Shown: positions 45,872 to 53,885 of the stretch, in pieces
How the letters are laid out: each line of letters begins with the position of its first letter
Position numbering within the stretch: position 1 is the first letter of the stretch
Translations under genes and position numbers: made by a program
The notes under the pieces: generated by a model
What the model was told of the DNA's origin: nothing
The model's input: only the letters and a program-made list of their open reading frames with translations
The model's database searches: none
DNA from: JBPEWY01 sp965224095
GTDB lineage: Bacteria; Bacteroidota; Bacteroidia; Flavobacteriales; Flavobacteriaceae
Direction of reading: 5' to 3'
Length of the DNA: 64,000 nt
NCBI GenBank assembly: GCA_965224095.1
Contig: OZ245039.1
Location: forward strand, 868,001 to 932,000

Positions 45872-45879
45872 CAAATTTA
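45872..45879 (-). promoter_or_regulatory. -7 promoter box for the acyltransferase gene
   Basis: TAAATTTG on the minus strand (CAAATTTA on plus), 25 bases before the ATG. Lies in the 47-base gap downstream of the NUDIX gene. Confidence 0.5.
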
Positions 45880-45893
45880 CAAAACTCAATTTT

Positions 45894-46531
45894 TCAAAAA
45901 ATTTGCTTTAACAATTCCTTGATTTCACTTAACATCATGGCGGTAGCTCCCCATACAGTATATCCGTTTAAATTAAATGCAGGTACCTCTATATCGGTAG
46001 CATACGAAGTGGTTAGTGTTTCATAAAAAACGGTAGTCTCATCCAATACTTCCGAAACAGGTACTTCAATAATGCGTTCTACTTCTTCGGGTTGAAGCTT
46101 AAACTGTGGTGTGGTGTGCATCATCCCAATATACGGCTGTACCCAAAAATTACTGGGTGGAATATAAACCCGTGTAAGCGATTTAATAACCTTTACCTCA
46201 TCTCCCAGTACTCCCACCTCTTCATAGGTTTCCCGGAGTGCCGCCGATAAAAGGTCTGCATCATCACTTTCGAGTTTGCCTCCCGGAAATCCAACCTGAT
46301 TAGAATGGACACCCTTGTAGGTCTTCCTGAGAATTAACAAGATCCTGGTAGTTTGATCTTTCGCGGGATAAAACAGTGCCATTACTGCCGATTGCTTCGG
46401 GTTCCTGGCCTCAATATCCTTTTCACTAAAGCCAACCTAAGCGCAGGTGCCATTTTAAACTGGGAAGCTTCACCCGGAAGCGGCAGATTTATTATTTTTG
46501 AAATCGATTCTGAAAATACAGCATAGTTCAT
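45894..46531 (-). pseudogene. NUDIX CoA pyrophosphatase, frameshifted
   Basis: The downstream frame from an ATG at 46382 encodes 162 residues with the CoA-specific NUDIX box (FPGGKLES, ALRETYEEVGV). The usual 50-residue N-terminus of the family is missing from it but is encoded just upstream in another frame from an ATG at 46531 (LPLPGEASQFKMAPALRLAL). Joining needs one extra base at the run of four T at 46420-46423 (A on the coding strand), after which the shifted frame reads DIEARNPKQSAVMALF. Either a real one-base deletion, a sequencing or assembly error in a homopolymer, or recoding. An intact enzyme would hydrolyse CoA to 4'-phosphopantetheine and 3',5'-ADP. Confidence 0.85.
46493..46500 (+). 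promoter_or_regulatory. -7 promoter box for the cyclophilin gene, inside the NUDIX coding region
   Basis: TATTTTTG on the plus strand, 34 bases before the ATG at 46535. It lies within the first codons of the divergent NUDIX gene, as it must, because the two start codons are 3 bp apart. Confidence 0.5.
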
Positions 46532-46534
46532 ATT

Positions 46535-47248
46535 ATGAAAATCCAATCGTCTGTTGCAATAATACTATTATTTTTTGTCATAGGGTGCCGCGATAAAATC
46601 AAGCCGAAACCTAACGGAAGTGAAGCCTCCTCCGAATTAACCGATTCCCTTCCAAAAAACAATACCTCCACCACTATCAAAGAGGAAGAACCGGAGCCTT
46701 TTAAACTCGATGAAGAAAATGCTATTCCCTTTTTCTTTAAATACGCTCAGGAAAATAAGGAAGACAAGGTTAAAGTAACCACGGATTTTGGAAGTTTTGT
46801 CATCCAACTTTTTGATAATACCCCTTATCACCGGGCTAATTTTATTTACCTGACCAAAGCAGGGTATTACAACAATACGTATTTCCATCGCGTAGTCCCC
46901 AATTTTATCATACAGGGCGGAAATGCCGATAATAAGGCTACCGCCAGTAAACGGGGTGAAATAGGACGGTATTTATTACCTCCGGATACCAAAAAAGGAC
47001 ACAAACACCATCGGGGAACCGTATCTATGCCCAGCAGTGATGTTGACAATCCGCATAAGATGGCTTCACCGTATGAGTTTTTTATTGTTGTAAAGCGCCC
47101 GGGGTCGTACCATCTGGATGGAGAATACACCGCTTTCGGGCGAGTGATACAAGGGATGGAAGTAGTAGACAAAATTAATGCACAACCTACCGATGAAGGA
47201 GAATGGCCCGTATCGAATATTAGAATGCAGGTTGAAATTATAGAGTAA
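46535..47248 (+). CDS. Cyclophilin-type peptidyl-prolyl isomerase, lipoprotein
   Basis: 237 residues. Lipobox VIGC with Cys18, then a 55-residue Ser/Glu/Pro-rich linker, then the cyclophilin domain (about 78-237) with NTYFHRVVPNFIIQGG, containing the catalytic FHR region, and SPYEFFIVV. Speeds proline isomerisation of envelope proteins. The domain ends in YTAFGRVIQGMEVVDKI, typical of bacterial cyclophilins. Convergent with the TRIC-type gene. Confidence 0.93.
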   Translation: MKIQSSVAIILLFFVIGCRDKIKPKPNGSEASSELTDSLPKNNTSTTIKEEEPEPFKLDEENAIPFFFKYAQENKEDKVKVTTDFGSFVIQLFDNTPYHRANFIYLTKAGYYNNTYFHRVVPNFIIQGGNADNKATASKRGEIGRYLLPPDTKKGHKHHRGTVSMPSSDVDNPHKMASPYEFFIVVKRPGSYHLDGEYTAFGRVIQGMEVVDKINAQPTDEGEWPVSNIRMQVEIIE

Positions 47249-47252
47249 TTTT

Positions 47253-47852
47253 TTACTCCTTAATTGCTGGTAATTGCAGTTTGAAGCGAACCGCCAGAAT
47301 ACGGATCACTATTACTACCAGGGCTGTAACGATATACAGAAGGTTACTTTCCAGGTAATTGTTTAGAATAAAATAAGCCAAACCGCCCGCTATACATGCC
47401 GTGGCATAAATTTCCTTTCTGAAAATCACGGGGATCTCATTGCACAGAATATCCCGGATAACGCCACCGAAGGAGGCACTTATAGCACCTAATGAAATGG
47501 AAATTAACGGATGTAAATTAGCCGCTACTCCCTTTTCTATACCTATTAGTGTAAAAACACCCAAGCCTATGGTATCAAACAAAAACAAAGAAGTTCTCAG
47601 GTAGTCCAGTTTTTTTCTCAATATCAGGGCAAAAAGTACGCCACCGGCAATTACATAAATATAATTTAAATCAAACATCCATCCTACCGGAGTTCTCCCA
47701 ATAAGAATATCCCTCAGAGTACCACCGCCAACCGCAGTTACAAAGGCAATGATAAAAATTCCAAAAGGATCTAACCGCTTACTTAGAGCAACAAGAACGC
47801 CTGAAATGGCAAAAACAAAAGTCCCGATGAGATCTAAAGAATAAAACACCAT
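47253..47852 (-). CDS. TRIC-type cation channel family protein (UPF0126)
   Basis: 199 residues with six to seven hydrophobic helices and the two-fold repeat of the family: GTFVFAISGVLVALSKRLD / AFVTAVGGGTLRDILIG and GLGVFTLIGIEKGVA / SASFGGVIRDILCNE. The GGGTxRD and GGVxRD turns mark the pore helices of bacterial TRIC homologues, which form trimeric potassium-permeable channels. Follows the RDD gene by 2 bases on the same strand. Confidence 0.9.
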   Translation of the reverse strand: MVFYSLDLIGTFVFAISGVLVALSKRLDPFGIFIIAFVTAVGGGTLRDILIGRTPVGWMFDLNYIYVIAGGVLFALILRKKLDYLRTSLFLFDTIGLGVFTLIGIEKGVAANLHPLISISLGAISASFGGVIRDILCNEIPVIFRKEIYATACIAGGLAYFILNNYLESNLLYIVTALVVIVIRILAVRFKLQLPAIKE

Positions 47853-47854
47853 GT

Positions 47855-48598
47855 CTAACCGTTTTTTGTATAGTAATTATAATCTTTAAGAATCGTATCC
47901 AGAAAAGTAAATGTATCGTTGTGTTTTGACTGCGTTTCGATAACTTCTTCCACTTTTCGCTTTAGTTTGAGAAGTGTGGTATGATCGCCGGATTTACGTG
48001 CAGCCACAAAAGTTTCTTTAATAATACGTACATCGTTATCGGAGAGCTTAATAACATTTGGATATACCGGTGTATAATCGTCTTTGAGTTCTTCTAAAAT
48101 AGTGTGCTTAATGGTAATGGTATTTCGTAAACTTATTACCGATGTTCCGGCAGTCAGATCTCCTATACGTTGATTTTTTGGGCTCACAATAATAGAGATC
48201 AGTGCAATAATCCCGCTTAACATATTGATATCGATTATCCTAAAAAACCACCTCACCATATAATCGGCAAAAGAAGCCTGATAACCATCTATCTTAACCA
48301 CTCTTATTTTAAGCAATCGTTTCCCGATGGTTTGCCCCTCCAAAAGCGATTCGAAAGCCAGCGAATAAAACATAACCGGTATATAAAATATAAGAAGAAC
48401 TGCTATTTGAGACCACTGATCCATATCCTGCAAAACATCATTAAAATTAAACAGCTTAAAAAGTAACTGATAAACCACCACGCCATAGGCAATTTTAATC
48501 ACCATATCAACCATATATGCCAGGATACGTTCTCCTACCGAAGCAGCCGTAAAACTGATATTCACGTTTTGAGTGGTATTAATTTGTATCTCTGACAT
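47855..48598 (-). CDS. RDD family membrane protein
   Basis: 247 residues. The RDD domain has about three to four membrane segments in residues 20-150 (GERILAYMVDMVIKIAYGV, LEGQTIGKRLLKIRVV, ISPKNQ-like VSPKNQRIGDLTAGT), followed by a soluble C-terminal helical region of about 90 residues. RDD proteins are linked to sodium or solute transport and to regulation in some bacteria. It is divergent from, and 25 bases away from, the SpoIIM operon, and such linkage recurs in Bacteroidota, so it probably works with that operon. Confidence 0.9.
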   Translation of the reverse strand: MSEIQINTTQNVNISFTAASVGERILAYMVDMVIKIAYGVVVYQLLFKLFNFNDVLQDMDQWSQIAVLLIFYIPVMFYSLAFESLLEGQTIGKRLLKIRVVKIDGYQASFADYMVRWFFRIIDINMLSGIIALISIIVSPKNQRIGDLTAGTSVISLRNTITIKHTILEELKDDYTPVYPNVIKLSDNDVRIIKETFVAARKSGDHTTLLKLKRKVEEVIETQSKHNDTFTFLDTILKDYNYYTKNG

Positions 48599-48623
48599 AT
48601 TATGTTTTAATTTATCTCTATCT

Positions 48624-49616
48624 ATGAGGGAAGTTGCATTTATCAGGCAAAATAAAGAAAAATGGCTGGACTTTGAAAAGGCTGTTTACGGGAAACAGGA
48701 GAAAGATCCGGATAAGATGGCTTCGCTTTACATTCATATAGTAAACGATCTCTCGTATGCACAGACTTATTACCCTAAAAGCAAGACCATTGGCTACCTG
48801 AATCAAATGGCCGCCAAGGCATTTCAAAACATTTATAAAACCAAAAGGGAAAATACGAATCGGTTTATCCATTTTTGGAAAACTGAGGTGCCGCTTATAA
48901 TCTATCAGTACAGAAGGTATGTCTTGTACGCCTTTCTCGTTTTTTTATCCTTTGTTGTTATCGGTGCTGTTTCGGCTGCCTACGATGACACTTTCGTTCG
49001 TCTCATTCTCGGAGACCACTACGTAAATATGACGCTGGAGAACATCGAAAACGGAGATCCCGTAGCGGTTTATAAAAGTGGTAGTAACTGGGGAAGTTTT
49101 GTTGGTATAACACTTAATAACCTCTATGTGGGTATTCAGTCTTTTGTTTTGGGGGTTTTTGGAGGGCTGGGAACAGGTTATGTATTACTGCACAATGGAA
49201 TTATGCTGGGTGCATTCCAATATATGTTCCAGGCAGAAGGTGTGTTATGGGAGAGTATCCGGGGAATCTGGATACACGGTGCCATGGAAATATTTGCCAT
49301 TGTCATAGAAGGAGCTGCCGGGTTTATTCTCGGTGCAAGTATTTTATTTCCCAAAACTTTAAGCAGGATAGATTCGTTTAAAATAGGTGTGAAAGATGGG
49401 GTGAAAATCCTGATAAGTACCTTTCCCTTTACGTTGAGCGCTGGTTTTCTGGAAGGTTTTGTAACCCGATATTCCAATTCCATGCCCGAGCTTCTCTCTG
49501 TAGCTATCATCCTGCTTACGCTCGGAATTATTTCTTTTTATTATTTAGTATATCCGTTCATTGTTCATAAAAAACTTATACGTAATCATGCAACTATACA
49601 AGAACCGGGGTTTTAG
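48624..49616 (+). CDS. Stage II sporulation protein M (SpoIIM/DUF95) family membrane protein
   Basis: 330 residues from the ATG at 48624. A soluble N-terminal helical region of about 100 residues is followed by five to six membrane helices; the central GTGYVLLHNGIMLGAF and IRGIWIHGAMEIFAIVIEG are the family hallmark. In Bacillus SpoIIM helps engulfment with SpoIID/P; in non-sporulating Bacteroidota the role is unknown and no sporulation is implied. First gene of a run of seven in which most genes overlap or touch. Confidence 0.9.
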   Translation: MREVAFIRQNKEKWLDFEKAVYGKQEKDPDKMASLYIHIVNDLSYAQTYYPKSKTIGYLNQMAAKAFQNIYKTKRENTNRFIHFWKTEVPLIIYQYRRYVLYAFLVFLSFVVIGAVSAAYDDTFVRLILGDHYVNMTLENIENGDPVAVYKSGSNWGSFVGITLNNLYVGIQSFVLGVFGGLGTGYVLLHNGIMLGAFQYMFQAEGVLWESIRGIWIHGAMEIFAIVIEGAAGFILGASILFPKTLSRIDSFKIGVKDGVKILISTFPFTLSAGFLEGFVTRYSNSMPELLSVAIILLTLGIISFYYLVYPFIVHKKLIRNHATIQEPGF

Positions 49617-50532
49617 TGAATTTTTTTCCGATACCTTTAGTTTTCTAAAAGAAGACGGTAAACACTTTTTTAAGCATTTTTTTATTGTCAATGGTATTTT
49701 CATTCTTATTCTGATGGTCCTATCGTATTTTTTTATGTCGTTTTATTTTGAAGGGATTATGTCGGGAATGGAGAATCCGAATGCCCTGGATGGTCCTGAT
49801 GCGTTTTTTAATGAAAATTTACCGCTGATTATTATATTCGGGTCTCTGTTTGCTATTGCAGTATTGGTTCTTGGAGCTTTAATTTTTTCGTTTACACCGA
49901 TCTATCTGAAGCTGTATTCCGAAAGAAGAGGCCCTGACTTCCACACCAAAGAAATTGTATCGGAATTTAGAAAAAACCTCGGGAAAATAGCTGTTTTCTT
50001 TTTAGTTACTCTTCTCATTTCAATCCCTGCCTTTGCCATTATTATCATTTTGTGTTTTGTGCTTTTTATTACCATTGTAGGCATTCTGTTTATACCCCTT
50101 CTTATTGCTTTTGTTTCATTATTATATCAACTGGCTTTTATGGAATATCTGCATACCAATAAAGGCGTTTTGCAGGGATACGGGTATGCGTGGACCTTAA
50201 TTTCCAAAAAATTCTGGGCAGCTGTGGGCAGCGTTGCCCTGTTTTATTTAATGATACAGGTAATTCAGGGGATCGTTACCCTGATCCCGTATATGGCAGG
50301 AATGTTTTCAATAATTACCGACAGCGAGCGTATGGAATCGGATCTGCAAGGCGTTTCCGGAACATTGATTACCTTAATGGTTATCGTCTATCTGGTGTCT
50401 TTTTTAATAAGCCTGATCGGGAATGCCGTTTTACAACTAAATCAGGGCATGGTATATTACGGATTAAAGGAACATACCGAAAATATTCATACTCAAAATG
50501 TCATAGATACCATTGGAACGTCTGATAACTAA
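49588..50532 (+). CDS. Polytopic membrane protein of the SpoIIM-MoxR operon
   Basis: 314 residues from the ATG at 49588, overlapping the SpoIIM gene by 29 bases. About six hydrophobic segments (for example FIVNGIFILILMVLSYFFM and ALIFSFTPIYLKLYS) and a charged loop of about 40 residues near the middle. Resembles the membrane domain found in DUF975 or glycerophosphodiester phosphodiesterase membrane proteins, but I cannot assign a family firmly. Confidence 0.7.
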   Translation: MQLYKNRGFSEFFSDTFSFLKEDGKHFFKHFFIVNGIFILILMVLSYFFMSFYFEGIMSGMENPNALDGPDAFFNENLPLIIIFGSLFAIAVLVLGALIFSFTPIYLKLYSERRGPDFHTKEIVSEFRKNLGKIAVFFLVTLLISIPAFAIIIILCFVLFITIVGILFIPLLIAFVSLLYQLAFMEYLHTNKGVLQGYGYAWTLISKKFWAAVGSVALFYLMIQVIQGIVTLIPYMAGMFSIITDSERMESDLQGVSGTLITLMVIVYLVSFLISLIGNAVLQLNQGMVYYGLKEHTENIHTQNVIDTIGTSDN

Positions 50533-50533
50533 A

Positions 50534-51277
50534 ATGATAAGACTATTCTGCATCGGTTTATTTTTATATACCAGCTTTCCCGGTTATTGTCATGGGTTAA
50601 ACAAAGTGTTACCATTGAAGGATAGTCTCCGACTAGACAGTACAAAAATAGAAAGGCGGAGTTTTACAGTTCCTCTGAGAGAAAAATACAACGACGATGT
50701 TTATATCTATGAACGAAATGCAAATACCAAAGGATGGTATACCCGATTCAAGGAATGGCTGGCCCGAATTCTCAGCGATTTATTTGAATTGGACGGCGGC
50801 AAGGAAGCTGCCAACCTGGCCGATATACTGGTAAATCTATTTTACATTTTAATCGTTCTGGCCGTAATTTTCATCATTGTGAAAGCCATTATGAATAAGG
50901 AAGGAAGATGGGTTTTCGGAAAAGCTTCCGATAAAAAACTGGTCACAGCGGGCCATGCGGAAGATAATATCCATGAAACCGATTTTCAATCACTTATTAA
51001 AATCGCTACAGAGAAAAAAGATCACCGTTTAGCTATTCGCTACTACTATTTATGGGTCCTTAAAGAGTTGACACGTAAACAGTATATTGAATACCATCCG
51101 GATAAAACGAACAGCGACTATCTAACAGAACTCCAACAGAACACTGTTAAAAACGATTTTGGTTATGCCTCTTACCTGTATAATTATATCTGGTACGGGG
51201 AGTTTGATGTTGAACCGAATCAGTTTGTCCGGGCTATTTCCAGTTTTCAGGGGCTCCTTAAAAAAATAAGCGTATGA
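50534..51277 (+). CDS. DUF4129 domain protein
   Basis: 247 residues from the ATG at 50534. Signal peptide or N-terminal membrane helix (IRLFCIGLFLYTSFPGYC), one further transmembrane helix at about 100-122 (ILVNLFYILIVLAVIFIIV), then a cytoplasmic DUF4129-like helical region (HRLAIRYYYLWVLKELTRK, SDYLTELQ, YLYNYIWYGEFDV). DUF4129 domains normally lie beside MoxR/DUF58 genes. Overlaps the DUF4350 gene by four bases (ATGA). Confidence 0.85.
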   Translation: MIRLFCIGLFLYTSFPGYCHGLNKVLPLKDSLRLDSTKIERRSFTVPLREKYNDDVYIYERNANTKGWYTRFKEWLARILSDLFELDGGKEAANLADILVNLFYILIVLAVIFIIVKAIMNKEGRWVFGKASDKKLVTAGHAEDNIHETDFQSLIKIATEKKDHRLAIRYYYLWVLKELTRKQYIEYHPDKTNSDYLTELQQNTVKNDFGYASYLYNYIWYGEFDVEPNQFVRAISSFQGLLKKISV

Positions 51278-52476
51278 GTAAGAGTTTAAAAGTTTATCTC
51301 ACTGTACTCGTCCTGCTTGTAATTGGGGCTGTTCTGTTTGAACTGTCAAAGCCTGTTCCTGTGAATTGGACGCCAAGTTTTAATGAAAAACACACGACTC
51401 CCTACGGTTTACAGATTTTTAGGGATGAGCTTCCCGGATTATTTAAAGACCATCCGGTAAAAAACATCTATGTAACACCCTATGAGTATTTTGATTCTTT
51501 TTACAATCCATCCGATTCCCTGTATGATATATCGGGGAGTTATGTATATGTAAATGCTTCCTATAACCTGGATGAGATATCTACTCAGGAATTGCTGTAC
51601 TTTGCAGATCACGGGAATTCGATTTTTATTTCCGCCGGCGATTTACCGGAGTTGCTGCAGGACTCTCTGAAGTTTACACTGCAATACAATTACAATCTAA
51701 AGGGCGATGCCACGCTCAGTTTCAGTAACCCTCAATTTAACTCCGATTCCATTTATATATCCAAAGGGCTTAACCATACGTATTTTACTTCCCTGGATTC
51801 TGTAAATACCACAGTTCTTGGCTATCAGGATTTCGATAAAAAAACCATCAATTTTGTAAAAATAAACTACGGATGGGGAAGTTTTTATTTGCATACGCAA
51901 CCCTACGTTTTTACAAACTACCACTTATTAAAGGAAAATCACTTTACATATACCGAAGCGGTATTATCATACCTCCCCGATGCAACGGTTTATTTTGATT
52001 CTGCCAATAATAAAGGGGCTACACTGGGCAGTTCACCGCTGCGTTTTATTTTTTCACAGCCGGCATTAAAATGGGCCTGGTATCTTCTTTTACTAACCTT
52101 AGTCACTTTCCTTATTTTCAATGCTAAAAGAAAACAACGTGTGGTTCCCATACGCAAACCCCTCCCCAATACTACCGTAGATTTTACGAAAACAATTGCC
52201 AATCTGTATTATGAGACAAAGGATCATAAAAATATGATTGATAAAAAGATTACCTATTTTCTAGCTAAAATAAGAAGTGATTACCTGATACATACCGATA
52301 TACTTGACGAACAATTTGCCAATAAACTCGCCCTAAAAACCGGAAAACCGAAAGCTGTTGTTTTAAAGCTTATAAACCTCATTGTGTATTTACAAAAAAA
52401 GAAAGCATACAGTGAAGCGCATCTTATAGACCTGAACAAACAAATTGAAGAATTTTATACAGAAAATCATGGATAA
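51274..52476 (+). CDS. DUF4350 domain protein
   Basis: 400 residues. N-terminal membrane helix (about 6-22), an extracytoplasmic alpha/beta domain (residues 25-255, with TPYGLQIFRDELPGLF and GNSIFISAGDLPELL, like a glutamine-amidotransferase-type Rossmann fold) and a second membrane helix near 268-285, then a cytoplasmic helical tail of about 110 residues. This matches the DUF4350 proteins of MoxR-DUF58 operons. No catalytic residues were identified. Overlaps the MoxR gene by eight bases. Confidence 0.85.
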   Translation: MSKSLKVYLTVLVLLVIGAVLFELSKPVPVNWTPSFNEKHTTPYGLQIFRDELPGLFKDHPVKNIYVTPYEYFDSFYNPSDSLYDISGSYVYVNASYNLDEISTQELLYFADHGNSIFISAGDLPELLQDSLKFTLQYNYNLKGDATLSFSNPQFNSDSIYISKGLNHTYFTSLDSVNTTVLGYQDFDKKTINFVKINYGWGSFYLHTQPYVFTNYHLLKENHFTYTEAVLSYLPDATVYFDSANNKGATLGSSPLRFIFSQPALKWAWYLLLLTLVTFLIFNAKRKQRVVPIRKPLPNTTVDFTKTIANLYYETKDHKNMIDKKITYFLAKIRSDYLIHTDILDEQFANKLALKTGKPKAVVLKLINLIVYLQKKKAYSEAHLIDLNKQIEEFYTENHG

Positions 52477-53506
52477 TACCAAGGAAAACCAGGAACAGGA
52501 CGGAAAACCCAAATCAAAACAAAAGCGTGATGAAAACCTGTCGTTTGAAAACCGATTAGACCTAAGCGAATTACAAAATGCCGTTGCCAATATCCGCTCA
52601 GAGCTTTCTAAAGTTATTGTAGGTCAAAAATCAATGGTCGATATGCTTATTACCGCTCTGTTGGCCGAAGGGCATGTTTTGCTGGAAGGCGTTCCGGGTG
52701 TTGCTAAAACACTTACCGCAAAGCTTCTTTCCAGAGCCATAAAATCAGGATTCAGCAGAATACAATTTACACCCGATTTAATGCCGTCGGATATTTTAGG
52801 GACTTCTGTTTTTAATTTAAAACTATCGGAATTTGAATTTAAGAAAGGGCCTATTTTCTCGAATATGATCCTTATCGATGAAATTAACCGGGCTCCCGCA
52901 AAAACCCAGGCAGCATTGTTCGAGGTAATGGAAGAACGCCAAATTACTATTGACGGGAATCAATATTTCCTGCCTCCCCCATTTATGGTATTGGCCACTC
53001 AAAATCCCATTGAACAGGAAGGTACCTATCGGCTTCCGGAAGCTCAGTTAGATCGGTTTTTATTTAAAATAAATATCGGGTACCCTTCGGTAGAAGAGGA
53101 ATTGGAAATTGTGAGCAGAGAACACGAATTAAAAGCTGATAAAAAAACCGAAAAAGTTCAGTCTTTCCTGAGTCCGGAAGATATTTTAAAGTATCAAAAT
53201 ATTATTCATGACGTTATTGTTGAACCTCATTTACTCAAGTATATTGCCCAGGTAATTGTAAGTACCCGAACCAATCAGTTTTTATATCTGGGGGCATCCC
53301 CAAGAGCTTCCATTGCAGTTTTAAAAGCATCAAAGGCATACGCAGCAATAAGCGGACGGGATTTTGTAACACCGGAAGATATAAAAGAGGTGCTGCTTCC
53401 CGTTTTAAGGCATCGTATTATTGTAACTCCCGAGAGAGAAATGGAAGGAGTAACGAGCGATCAGATTATTAAACAAATCATTCAAAGTGTAGAAATTCCC
53501 AGATAA
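52469..53506 (+). CDS. MoxR family AAA+ ATPase
   Basis: 345 residues from the ATG at 52469. Walker A GVPGVAKT at 74-81, Walker B MILIDEIN at 133-140, sensor and arginine-finger regions in ATQNPIEQEGTYRLPEAQLD. MoxR ATPases act as chaperone-like activators of partner proteins, commonly with VWA or DUF58 proteins; the DUF58 gene two positions downstream is the expected partner. The N-terminal 30 residues are a charged, low-complexity extension. Confidence 0.95.
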   Translation: MDNTKENQEQDGKPKSKQKRDENLSFENRLDLSELQNAVANIRSELSKVIVGQKSMVDMLITALLAEGHVLLEGVPGVAKTLTAKLLSRAIKSGFSRIQFTPDLMPSDILGTSVFNLKLSEFEFKKGPIFSNMILIDEINRAPAKTQAALFEVMEERQITIDGNQYFLPPPFMVLATQNPIEQEGTYRLPEAQLDRFLFKINIGYPSVEEELEIVSREHELKADKKTEKVQSFLSPEDILKYQNIIHDVIVEPHLLKYIAQVIVSTRTNQFLYLGASPRASIAVLKASKAYAAISGRDFVTPEDIKEVLLPVLRHRIIVTPEREMEGVTSDQIIKQIIQSVEIPR

Positions 53507-53881
53507 ATGAAATCTAATAAAATGTTTAAAAATCCTTTTTCATTTAAAGGCAGAATACGAAGGCTGGAATACGGCTTAAGTTATATTTTATATATGGTAG
53601 TGTATTATGTATCTATTTTTATAATGGGTTCACTGGATGAAATAGGCGTCTTTTTGTTTTTAGCGATTTTTATTGGCTTACTTTGGTTTATTCTGGCACA
53701 GGGCGCCAAGCGGTGTCACGATCGTGGAAACAGTGGTTTTTTCCAGCTGATTCCTTTCTACGGGCTTTGGATGCTTTTTGGCGACAGCGATTACGGCCCA
53801 AATAAATATGGAGACAATCCCAAGGGAGAAGGAAATCATCAGGAAATAGATGATATCGGAAAACCATTGGAATTACAATAA
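53507..53881 (+). CDS. DUF805 family membrane protein
   Basis: 124 residues with three hydrophobic helices. Hallmarks: SFKGRIRRLEYGLSYI at the N-terminus and the AKRCHDRGNSGFFQLIPF segment, then a cytoplasmic tail with FGDSDYGPNKYG. The start codon follows the moxR stop with no spacer, and the stop is four bases before the DUF58 start, so it is a true part of the operon although DUF805 proteins are not the usual members. Function unknown. Confidence 0.9.
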   Translation: MKSNKMFKNPFSFKGRIRRLEYGLSYILYMVVYYVSIFIMGSLDEIGVFLFLAIFIGLLWFILAQGAKRCHDRGNSGFFQLIPFYGLWMLFGDSDYGPNKYGDNPKGEGNHQEIDDIGKPLELQ

Positions 53882-53885
53882 ATAT

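Noticed and set aside
45894..46382. 162-residue NUDIX frame taken as a complete gene
   Set aside because: The family N-terminus is encoded upstream in a different frame, so the short frame is the 3' part of a frameshifted gene.
48624..49616. SpoIIM as a sign of sporulation
   Set aside because: SpoIIM/DUF95 proteins occur widely in non-sporulating bacteria, and no other sporulation gene is present.
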